From an uncultured Collinsella sp. (GTDB lineage Bacteria > Actinomycetota > Coriobacteriia > Coriobacteriales > Coriobacteriaceae), in NCBI GenBank assembly GCA_900548495.1, contig URKT01000036.1, positions 1-20,927 of the forward strand: a DNA stretch of 20,927 nucleotides, given 5' to 3'. Position 1 is the stretch's first letter. Each line of letters begins with the position of its first letter. Below the pieces are notes generated by a model. It was not told the DNA's origin. It saw only the letters and a program-made list of their open reading frames with translations, and did not search any database. The position numbers and the translations under genes are program-made. This document shows positions 14,189-20,927 of the stretch, piece after piece.

Positions 14189-15112
14189 ATGAACATCGTT
14201 CTTGCGATAGCGCAGGGCCTCGTGGTCATGCTGGTCGCGCCCTTCTTCTCCGGCCTCGCCCGTGTGATTCGCGCGAAGATGCACAATCGCCGCGGTCCGT
14301 CCATCCTTCAGGATTACCGGGACCTCGCGAAGCTCATGGCGCGTCCCGAGTCCGTGAGTTCCGACTCGAGCTTCGTGCTGCGCATCATGCCGCCGCTGTT
14401 CCTCGCGGTGTCGTTCATGCTCGCCATGGGCCTGCCCATGTTCACGCTCGAGAGCCCCATGCCCGTCTTTGGTGACGCCATCACCATCATGTACGCGCTC
14501 GCGCTGTCCCGCTTCTTCTTCGCGCTGTCCGGCGTGGATTCCTCCAACGCCTACGCGGGCTTCGGCGGTATCCGCGAGCTCCTCATGAGCGTGCTCATCG
14601 AGCCGTCCATGCTCATCGCGCTGTTTACCGTCGCCATCGTGTGCGGCTCCACGGACATTGCGACCATGGGTCAGCACATCGTTACGGGCAACGTCTCGAG
14701 CGTCGTCGCCGTCATCCTCGCCGGCGTCGCCTTCGCGGCCGCCTGCTATATGGAGCTCGGCAAGCTTCCGTTCGATCAGGCCGAAGCCGAGCAGGAGCTC
14801 CAGGAGGGCCCGCTCGCCGAGCTCTCCGGCCCGTCCCTGGCCATGATGAAGCTCGCCATGGGCATGAAGCAGGTCGTGGTCGTCGCTTGGTTCACCTCCA
14901 TCTTCATCCCCTGGGGAGAGCCCGCGACCATCGGCGTCACCGCTCTCGTGGGCGCCGTCGTCTTCCTTGTCAAGTGCCTGGTCGATTTCGTTGTCTGCGG
15001 CGTGCTCGAGAACTCCGTTTCCCGTTCGCGCTTCAAGGTGCTCGGTAACCAGACCTGGGCCGTCGTCGGCATCGCGGTCCTCGCGTTCGTCTTCGTCGTC
15101 GTAGGCGTGTAG
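14189..15112 (+). CDS. hyfC: Hydrogenase-4 membrane subunit HyfC (NuoH-like)
   Basis: A 307-residue membrane protein of the NuoH/HycD family, a little shorter than the 315-322 residues usual in E. coli FHL. It is the contact point between the soluble arm and the membrane arm. RRGPSILQDYRDLAKLMARP (residues 34-53) is the conserved loop, and MELGKLPFDQAEAEQELQEG is the Glu-rich loop facing the peripheral subunits. Eight or so hydrophobic helices are visible. The ribosome binding site GAGGGGAGAGG lies at 14173-14183. It follows hyfB by 17 nt and precedes hyfD by 16 nt. Confidence 0.93.
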   Translation: MNIVLAIAQGLVVMLVAPFFSGLARVIRAKMHNRRGPSILQDYRDLAKLMARPESVSSDSSFVLRIMPPLFLAVSFMLAMGLPMFTLESPMPVFGDAITIMYALALSRFFFALSGVDSSNAYAGFGGIRELLMSVLIEPSMLIALFTVAIVCGSTDIATMGQHIVTGNVSSVVAVILAGVAFAAACYMELGKLPFDQAEAEQELQEGPLAELSGPSLAMMKLAMGMKQVVVVAWFTSIFIPWGEPATIGVTALVGAVVFLVKCLVDFVVCGVLENSVSRSRFKVLGNQTWAVVGIAVLAFVFVVVGV

Positions 15113-15128
15113 GGAGAAGGGAGAAACT

Positions 15129-16586
15129 ATGTCAATCGAATCGAGCTTGTCCCTCTTTGCCATGGTGGCGATCGCCGTCCCCATGCTGGGCTCCCTGCTC
15201 ATCGTCATGCTGCCGCGTCCCTACGCTAAATGGATCTGCGCCTTTGCCGGCGGCATCGCCACGGTCGCTTCCGTTGGCTTGGCCGCGACGTTTGCCGGAA
15301 ACGGCATGAACGCGGTCGATGTAACCTGGGCGAGTATGGGCCAGACCTTGGTCATGGGCTTCATATTCGACCGGATGAGCACGCTGCTCGCACCCGCGTT
15401 CGTCGCTATCGGCCTGCTCGTCGTCATCTATTCGTTCCCGTACATGAGCGATAAGAACAAGGAGCATCCCGACGCGCCCCGTCGCCGCTTCTACGTGTAC
15501 TTCTCCACGTTCATCGGCGCCATGGCCGGTCTCGCCTACAGCTCCACCATCGTCGGCCAGCTCGTTTTCTTCGAGATCACCGGCGTGTGCTCCTGGGGCC
15601 TCATCAGCTACTACATGACGCCCACGGCCAAGAAGGCCGGTATGAAGGCGCTCATCATCACCCATATCGGCGCTCTGGGACTCTACATCGGCGCGGCCTT
15701 CCTGTTCGCCGGAACCGGCACGTTCGCGCTGAGCGCGATCTCCCAGCTCGATTCCGGTATGAAGACCGTCGTGCTGCTGCTCATCCTGTTCGCCGCTTGG
15801 GCCAAGTCCGCCCAGTTCCCGCTCTACATGTGGCTGCCCTCCGCAATGGAGGCCCCCACGCCCGTTTCCGCCTACCTCCATGGCGCGTCCATGGTGAAGG
15901 TCGGCGTGTGCGTGTTCGCCCGCGCTCTTGCGAGTGCCGGCGATATCCCCGAGATCGTCGGTTGGGTCGCCATCATCGACGCCGTCGTGACCATGCTCTT
16001 CGGCTTCCTCATGTACCTGCCCCAGAAGGATATGAAGCGCCTGCTCGCCTTCTCGACGATCGCGCAGCTCGCCTACGTGTTCTTCGGCCTGGGCCTCTCC
16101 GTGTTCGGAAGCCAGATGGCGTTCAACGGCGCCGTCGAGCACATCTTCAACCACGCGTTCACCAAGACCCTGTTCTTCCTCATCGCCGGCTCCCTCAGCT
16201 TCACGCTGGGAACCCGTATGTTGCCCAAGATCCAGGGCCTCATGAAGAAGTACCCGGTCACGGGCGTGGGCTTCGCGGTCGCCGCGACCGCTATCGCCGG
16301 CGTGCCCCCCATGAGCACGTTCTTCTCCAAGTTCCAGATTATTTCCGGTGGCTTCGCGGTTGGTGCTTCCAACACGGTCATCTTCGTCCTCGTGTGCGTC
16401 ATGGTCGTCGAGACCGTCGCCACCTTCGCATGGTTCCTGCGTTGGATGGGTAAGGTCCTGCCCGGTGAGCCGAGCGAGACCGTGGCCGCCGGCCAGCCCC
16501 TTCCGCGCGCCATGGCGTTCGTGTTCGTCGTCCTCATGATCATGGTCGTCGTCGCCGGTCCTCTGTCCTCTAGTTGGATGGGTTAG
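15129..16586 (+). CDS. hyfD: Hydrogenase-4 membrane subunit HyfD (antiporter-like)
   Basis: A 485-residue antiporter-like subunit, close to the 479 of E. coli HyfD. This gene has no counterpart in the smaller Hyc (FHL-1) operon, so it marks the Hyf type. Glu149 in QLVFFEITGVCSWGLISYY and Lys226 in FAAWAKSAQFPLYMWLPSA are the ion-path residues; MEAPTPVSAYLHGASMVKVG and VEHIFNHAFTKTLFFLIAGS follow. About 14 hydrophobic helices are seen. AGGGAGAA precedes ATG 15129. The gap to hyfE is 10 nt. Confidence 0.92.
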   Translation: MSIESSLSLFAMVAIAVPMLGSLLIVMLPRPYAKWICAFAGGIATVASVGLAATFAGNGMNAVDVTWASMGQTLVMGFIFDRMSTLLAPAFVAIGLLVVIYSFPYMSDKNKEHPDAPRRRFYVYFSTFIGAMAGLAYSSTIVGQLVFFEITGVCSWGLISYYMTPTAKKAGMKALIITHIGALGLYIGAAFLFAGTGTFALSAISQLDSGMKTVVLLLILFAAWAKSAQFPLYMWLPSAMEAPTPVSAYLHGASMVKVGVCVFARALASAGDIPEIVGWVAIIDAVVTMLFGFLMYLPQKDMKRLLAFSTIAQLAYVFFGLGLSVFGSQMAFNGAVEHIFNHAFTKTLFFLIAGSLSFTLGTRMLPKIQGLMKKYPVTGVGFAVAATAIAGVPPMSTFFSKFQIISGGFAVGASNTVIFVLVCVMVVETVATFAWFLRWMGKVLPGEPSETVAAGQPLPRAMAFVFVVLMIMVVVAGPLSSSWMG

Positions 16587-16596
16587 GAGGTAGGAC

Positions 16597-17250
16597 ATGG
16601 GTTATTCGTTAGTCAATATCCTGGGCGGTCTTCTGATCGTGACCTCCACCATGGTGGTCGTCTCGAAGACCATCCCGTCCGCCATCAAGTGGTACGCGAT
16701 CCAGTCGGTTGTCCTGGTGGGCGTGCTGCTCACCCTGGGCCTCACCACCGGTGCCACCGAGCTTCTCATGTGGGCCGCGTCGGCCTTCGTCACCAAGGTG
16801 ATCCTCGTTCCGTTCATTCTCAACCGTGCCTACAAAAAGATGGGTTCGCCTGCCGATAGCACGCTGACCTCCTCCATCAAGCCGGCCTGGACCATCATCC
16901 TCACCGGTCTGGAGGTGGCCGTCTGCTTCGCGGTGGTCACGCGCCTGACGCTGCCCACCGCCGAGGTGGCTACTCCGGCCCTCGCCATCAGCTTCGCGCA
17001 CTTCTTCGTCGGCCTCACGTGCATCATCTCCCAGCGCAACATCCTCAAGCAGATCTTCGGGTACTGCCTTATGGAGAACGGTAGCCACGTGACGCTCGCC
17101 CTGCTCGCGCCCACGGCCCCCGAGATCATCGAGATCGGCATCGCCACCGACGCCATTTTCGCCGTCATCATCATGTCCGCCGTCGTCGTGAGGATCTGGA
17201 ACGACACTAAGTCGCTCGACTCCCACGACCTTACCGAATTGAAGGGGTAG
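16597..17250 (+). CDS. hyfE: Hydrogenase-4 membrane subunit HyfE
   Basis: A 217-residue membrane protein, E. coli HyfE being 216. It is the Hyf-specific small membrane subunit, with a NuoK-like C-terminal part. VTKVILVPFILNRAYKKM is a conserved amphipathic segment, and GYCLMENGSHVTLALLAP followed by EIGIATDAIFAVIIMSAVVV matches the NuoK-like helices, with Glu in the membrane. About 6-7 helices are visible. AGGAGG (16586-16591) sets the start. It is 3 nt before hyfF. Confidence 0.9.
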   Translation: MGYSLVNILGGLLIVTSTMVVVSKTIPSAIKWYAIQSVVLVGVLLTLGLTTGATELLMWAASAFVTKVILVPFILNRAYKKMGSPADSTLTSSIKPAWTIILTGLEVAVCFAVVTRLTLPTAEVATPALAISFAHFFVGLTCIISQRNILKQIFGYCLMENGSHVTLALLAPTAPEIIEIGIATDAIFAVIIMSAVVVRIWNDTKSLDSHDLTELKG

Positions 17251-17253
17251 GCC

Positions 17254-18819
17254 ATGGATGTTTCAATGCTGACGGTCGCCCTGCTCGCTTGTCCCCTCGT
17301 GTTCTCCCTGATTATGGCTGCGCTCCCCAAGACGACGTCCTACAGCGTCTTCGCGGGGCTCAACACCATCTCCGTCGCGGCGACCCTCGTCCTTTCGGTC
17401 GTCACCGCGGGAACCATGCTCTCGAGCGGGCAGAATATCGACGCCTTGGGCCTGTGGCTCCATCTCGATTCGCTCTCGTCGATCTTCGTCCTTCTGGTAG
17501 GCATCATCGGGTTCATCACCGGCGTGTACTCCATCTCCTATATCAAGATCGATATCGAGGAGAAGACCATGCCGGCCGAGCGCACCAAGCAGTACTACGC
17601 GCTGTTTAGCCTGTTCGTCTTCACGATGCTGCTCGCCTGCCTGTCCAACAACATCATCCTCACCTGGGCGGCGGTCGAGGCCACCACGCTGTCGACCGTG
17701 TTCCTCGTGGGTATCTACAAGAACAAACAGGCGCTCGAGGCGTCTTGGAAGTACGCGATGGTCTGCACCGCCGGCGTGGCCTTCGGCCTGTTCGGCACGC
17801 TGCTCATCTACGCGAACGCCGCCGATATCATGCCCAACGCGCATGAGGCTGCCTTCCTTACCTCCATCATGCCCTACGCCGACCAGTTCGACCCGATGCT
17901 CGTGCGCCTCGCGTTCGCGTTCATCGTCATCGGCTTCGGCACCAAGGCGGGCCTGTTCCCCATGCACACCTGGCTGCCCGACGCGCACTCCCAGGCTCCG
18001 AGCCCGGTTTCCGCGCTGCTCTCGGGCGTGCTGCTCAAGTGCGCCATGCTGGTGATTATCCGCTTCTACTCCCTGTCCATCATCACGGTGGGCGACACCT
18101 ATCCGCGAACGCTCCTGCTCATCCTGGGCACGCTGTCCATCCTGGTGGCCGCCCTGTGCATCTTCAAGCAGGACGATATCAAGCGTCGCTTCGCGTACTC
18201 CTCCGTCGACAACGTCGGTGTGGTCGCGCTGTGCCTGGGTATCGGTGGTCCGCTCGGTATCGCCGCCTGCCTGCTGCACTGCATCTTCCACGGCTTCACG
18301 AAGGCGCTCGCCTTCTGCATGGCCGGTAACATCCAGCACATCTACCACACCCGCGACCTGAACAAGATCAAGGGCGTCGTCGAGATCGCTCCTGTCACGG
18401 CAGCGCTCACCATCATCGCCCTGCTCGCGCTCGCCGCCTTCCCGCCGTTCGCCCTGTTCATCTCCGAGTTCCTCACCTTCGTGGCCGGCATCCAGTCCGG
18501 TCCCATCTGGGTGGTCGTGCTCGTGGCCATCGGCCTCACCGGCGTGTACTTTGCCCTTACCGGCATTGCGCTCAAGTCCATCTTCGGCAAGGCGCCCGAG
18601 GGCATGAAGCGCCACGAGGTGCCCGCCCTCATGATCATCCCCGAGATCGCCCTCGCGATCGTGGTCATGTGGTTCGGTATCGCCACCCCGGTCGCCATTA
18701 CGAGCGGCGTCGAGGATGCAACGTCCGTCGTTTTGAACCAGAGCGTCGAAGAGCTCCACGAGGCCCCTCTCTACCGCATGGTGTTCAGCTCCCAGACCAA
18801 GACAAGCGAGGTGAATTAG
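17254..18819 (+). CDS. hyfF: Hydrogenase-4 membrane subunit HyfF (antiporter-like)
   Basis: A 521-residue antiporter-like protein, E. coli HyfF being 526; it is the third such subunit in the cluster and absent from Hyc-type enzymes. Glu142 in TWAAVEATTLSTVFLVG and Lys231 in GFGTKAGLFPMHTWLPDA are present, followed by HSQAPSPVSALLSGVLLKC. LHCIFHGFTKALAFCMAG matches the conserved His/Lys helix. About 14 hydrophobic helices are visible. ATG 17254 follows the hyfE stop by 3 nt, with AAGGGG just upstream, so coupling is likely. It precedes hyfG by 4 nt. Confidence 0.92.
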   Translation: MDVSMLTVALLACPLVFSLIMAALPKTTSYSVFAGLNTISVAATLVLSVVTAGTMLSSGQNIDALGLWLHLDSLSSIFVLLVGIIGFITGVYSISYIKIDIEEKTMPAERTKQYYALFSLFVFTMLLACLSNNIILTWAAVEATTLSTVFLVGIYKNKQALEASWKYAMVCTAGVAFGLFGTLLIYANAADIMPNAHEAAFLTSIMPYADQFDPMLVRLAFAFIVIGFGTKAGLFPMHTWLPDAHSQAPSPVSALLSGVLLKCAMLVIIRFYSLSIITVGDTYPRTLLLILGTLSILVAALCIFKQDDIKRRFAYSSVDNVGVVALCLGIGGPLGIAACLLHCIFHGFTKALAFCMAGNIQHIYHTRDLNKIKGVVEIAPVTAALTIIALLALAAFPPFALFISEFLTFVAGIQSGPIWVVVLVAIGLTGVYFALTGIALKSIFGKAPEGMKRHEVPALMIIPEIALAIVVMWFGIATPVAITSGVEDATSVVLNQSVEELHEAPLYRMVFSSQTKTSEVN

Positions 18820-18823
18820 CACC

Positions 18824-20596
18824 ATGGCTGAACCTGAAAAGAAGGACTACGCTCGTCGCTGCGAAAGCCACGTCGAGGCCCTGCGCGCCGCAGTGCCGGG
18901 CGCTATCGAGAAGGTCGAATGGCAGTGCGAGGACCAGCTGACGATCACCGTCAAACAGGACAAGCTGCCCGAGGCCGTCCACTACCTGTACTACGAGCGC
19001 TACGGCTGGATTCCCGTGATCATCGGCAACGATGAGCGCAGCCTGTGCGGCCGTTACGCCGTGTACTACGTCATCTCCATGGAGGGGGAGGACCCCGGCT
19101 GGGTGACCGTGCGCACCGAGGTCGATCCCGCCAAGATGACGTTCCCGTCCGTGACGCCGTTTGTCCCCGCCTGCGTGTGGGGCGAGCGCGAGCTGCGCGA
19201 TATGTTCGGCCTGATCCCCGAGGGTCTGCCCGATCGTCGCCGCCTGGTGCTGCCCGATGACTGGCCCAGCGGCCTGTACCCGCTGCGCAAGGACTCCATG
19301 GATTACCGCTTCCGTCCCGCTCCCGCGAGCGACATGGAAAACTACGAGTTCTTGGCCGATACCAAGGGCAAGGAGACCACACTCGTCCCCATGGGCCCGT
19401 TGCACATTACCTCCGACGAGCCCGGCCACTTCCGCCTGTTCGTTGAGGGCGAGACGATCGTCGACGCCGACTACCGTCTGTTCTACGTGCACCGCGGCAT
19501 GGAGAAGGTCGCCGAGACGCGCCTGAACTATGACGCCGTGACGTTCCTCGCCGACCGCATCTGCGGCATCTGCGGCTGCGCCCACTCGGTGGCCTACGCC
19601 GAGGCCGTCGAGCGCGCCCAGGGCATTCATGTCCCGCCGCGCGCCCAGTACATCCGCGCCATCATGCTCGAGGTCGAGCGCCTGCACTCGCATCTGCTCA
19701 ACATTGGCCTGGCGTCGCACTACACGGGCTTCGACTCCGGCTTCCAGCAGTTCTTCCGCGTCCGCGAGAAGTCCATGGACCTGGCCGAGAAGCTCTCCGG
19801 TCACCGCAAGACCTACGGCCTCAACGTGATCGGCGGCGTGCGTCGCGACATTTTGGCCGAGCAGAAGCTCTCCACGCTCACGACCATCCATCAGCTGCGC
19901 TCCGAGGTTCAGGAGCTCGTCGACGTTTTGCTCTCCACGCCCAACTTTATCGAGCGTACGAGCGGTATCGGCATTCTAGACCGCAAGATCGCACGTGATT
20001 TCTCGCCGGTCGGCCCGCTCATGCGTGGCTCGGGCTATGCCCGCGACGTGCGCTTTGACCATCCCTTCGACGGCTACGCCGATCCGGATGTTCAGAAGAT
20101 GCATGCTGCCACGGCCGACACCTGCGATGCCTTCGGCCGTACCGCTGTTCGCATCCAGGAGGTCTACGATTCGATCGACATGATCGAGACCATGCTCGAG
20201 AACTGCCCGTCGGGCCCCATCCTCACCACGGATTGGGAGTACACCCCGCACAAGTACGCCATCGGCGCCACCGAGGCGCCGCGCGGCGAGGACGTGCACT
20301 GGGCGATGCTCGGCAACAACCAGAAGTGCTACCGCTGGCGCGCCAAGGCGGCCACGTACAGCAACTGGCCGGTCCTGCGCTACATGTTCCGCGGCAACAC
20401 CGTGGGCGACGCGGCGCTGATCGTCGGCTCGCTCGACCCGTGCTACTCCTGCACCGACCGCGTGACGGTGACCGATGTCGCCGCCAAGCGCGACCACGTG
20501 CTCGACAAGGAGCAGTTCGAGAACGTCTGGCGCGACAAGTCGCCGCTTGCGGGCGAGGGCACTATGGCCGCTCCGCTCGATGAGGAGGCGCTCTAA
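18824..20596 (+). CDS. hyfG: [NiFe] hydrogenase large subunit HyfG (group 4a), NuoC fusion
   Basis: A 590-residue catalytic subunit that makes H2. Residues about 30-160 are a NuoC-like domain (WGERELRDMFGLIPEGLPDR). Residues about 185-546 are the hydrogenase large subunit. The L1 motif is RICGICGCAH (Arg245 to His254, with Cys247 and Cys250) and the L2 motif is DPCYSC (Asp538 to Cys543, with Cys540 and Cys543); these four cysteines bind the NiFe(CN)2CO centre. A 44-residue tail follows Arg546; in HycE-type enzymes an endopeptidase (HycI) removes such a tail after this Arg to finish maturation, so the tail is expected. ATG 18824 lies 4 nt after hyfF, with AGGTGA upstream. Its partner hyfI and the maturation genes are outside the window. 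Confidence 0.95.
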   Translation: MAEPEKKDYARRCESHVEALRAAVPGAIEKVEWQCEDQLTITVKQDKLPEAVHYLYYERYGWIPVIIGNDERSLCGRYAVYYVISMEGEDPGWVTVRTEVDPAKMTFPSVTPFVPACVWGERELRDMFGLIPEGLPDRRRLVLPDDWPSGLYPLRKDSMDYRFRPAPASDMENYEFLADTKGKETTLVPMGPLHITSDEPGHFRLFVEGETIVDADYRLFYVHRGMEKVAETRLNYDAVTFLADRICGICGCAHSVAYAEAVERAQGIHVPPRAQYIRAIMLEVERLHSHLLNIGLASHYTGFDSGFQQFFRVREKSMDLAEKLSGHRKTYGLNVIGGVRRDILAEQKLSTLTTIHQLRSEVQELVDVLLSTPNFIERTSGIGILDRKIARDFSPVGPLMRGSGYARDVRFDHPFDGYADPDVQKMHAATADTCDAFGRTAVRIQEVYDSIDMIETMLENCPSGPILTTDWEYTPHKYAIGATEAPRGEDVHWAMLGNNQKCYRWRAKAATYSNWPVLRYMFRGNTVGDAALIVGSLDPCYSCTDRVTVTDVAAKRDHVLDKEQFENVWRDKSPLAGEGTMAAPLDEEAL

Positions 20597-20597
20597 T

Positions 20598-20881
20598 ATG
20601 CTGAAGCTTTGGAAGGTTAACGCCAAGGCCGGCGACGCGACGGTCAAGTACCCGTTTGCGCCGTTCCCCACCAATAAGGACATGCGCGGCAAGCCCGAGC
20701 ACAATGCTGAGCTCTGCATCGCTTGCGGTGCCTGCGGCGTGGCGTGCCCGGCCGATGCCATTCGCATGGACACCGACCTTGCGGCCGATACCATCACCTG
20801 GTCGATCGACTACGGTCGCTGCATCTTCTGCGGCCGCTGCGAGGAAGCCTGCCCCATGGAGGCCATCAAGCTCACCGAGGA
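20598..20881 (+). CDS. hyfH: Hydrogenase-4 component H (HyfH), 3' end missing
   Basis: The N-terminal 94 residues of an 8Fe ferredoxin subunit of the NuoI/HycF/HyfH family (full length is usually about 180). Two cluster sites are complete: CIACGACGVACP (Cys40, 43, 46, 50) and CIFCGRCEEACP (Cys75, 78, 81, 85). It would pass electrons between the ferredoxin arm and the [NiFe] subunits. ATG 20598 is 1 nt after the hyfG stop. The coding sequence does not end naturally: from 20882 the bases are an Illumina adapter, so the truncation is an assembly artefact. Confidence 0.93.
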
Positions 20882-20927
20882 CTGTCTCTTATACACATCT
20901 CCGAGCCCACGAGACATGCGCAGATCT
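20882..20927 (+). other. Untrimmed Illumina Nextera adapter (not genomic)
   Basis: CTGTCTCTTATACACATCT (20882-20900) is the Tn5 mosaic end. CCGAGCCCACGAGAC (20901-20915) is the Nextera read-2 adapter. ATGCGCAG (20916-20923) fits an 8-base i7 index, and ATCT (20924-20927) starts the P7 sequence. The reading is unambiguous. Confidence 0.98.

Overview
The window reads as a stretch of a gut Coriobacteriia chromosome, most likely Collinsella or a close relative. This is inferred from the high GC content, the codon use, a ten-subunit-type formate hydrogenlyase in an actinobacterial setting, and selenoprotein use. No rRNA or marker gene is present to prove it. The last 46 bases (20882-20927) are not genomic: they are an Illumina Nextera adapter with an index, so the true sequence stops at about 20881 inside hyfH.

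Region 1 (1-4292, plus strand) is a selenium operon. The 3' part of a GT4-type glycosyltransferase overlaps selD by 8 nt. SelD is itself a selenoprotein, with an in-frame UGA at codon 17. It is followed by a TusA/DsrE-type YedF protein, a small DUF3343 putative Se/S carrier, and a class V aminotransferase-fold cysteine desulfurase/selenocysteine lyase. A strong intrinsic terminator closes the operon. Together these genes look able to mobilise selenium and make selenophosphate.

Region 2 (4316-5970, plus strand) holds a BrnQ-type branched-chain amino acid carrier, then a sigma70-like promoter, tRNA-Pro(UGG), tRNA-Gly(UCC) and a terminator.

Region 3 (5992-8223, genes on the minus strand) is an accessory island. 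Two long palindromic repeats share an identical 38-nt stretch in opposite orientation at their outer edges. They bracket a single AbiEi-like / nuclease-fold gene. Next to it lies an overlapping toxin-antitoxin pair: a RelB/DinJ-like antitoxin and a PIN-domain protein whose active site looks degenerate. An AT-rich intergenic region of about 425 bp (8224-8648) follows.

Region 4 (8649-20881, plus strand) is a formate hydrogenlyase locus: hydN-like ferredoxin, fdhF with selenocysteine at codon 140 (UGA at 9659-9661), a terminator-like hairpin, then hyfABCDEFG and the start of hyfH. Gene order and sizes match the E. coli Hyf (FHL-2) arrangement, including the extra antiporter-like subunits HyfD and HyfF. 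Formate electrons from FdhF would pass through the HydN/HyfA/HyfH ferredoxin-type proteins to the [NiFe] group 4 hydrogenase HyfG, making H2, with possible ion pumping by the membrane subunits.

The two halves are linked in function: the selenium operon would supply selenophosphate for the selenocysteine of FdhF and for that of SelD itself. No single gene here is a clearly new system. The points most worth a second look are the glycosyltransferase-SelD coupling, the repeat-bounded AbiEi-like cassette, the altered PIN toxin, the attenuator-like hairpin just before hyfA, and the adapter at the contig end.
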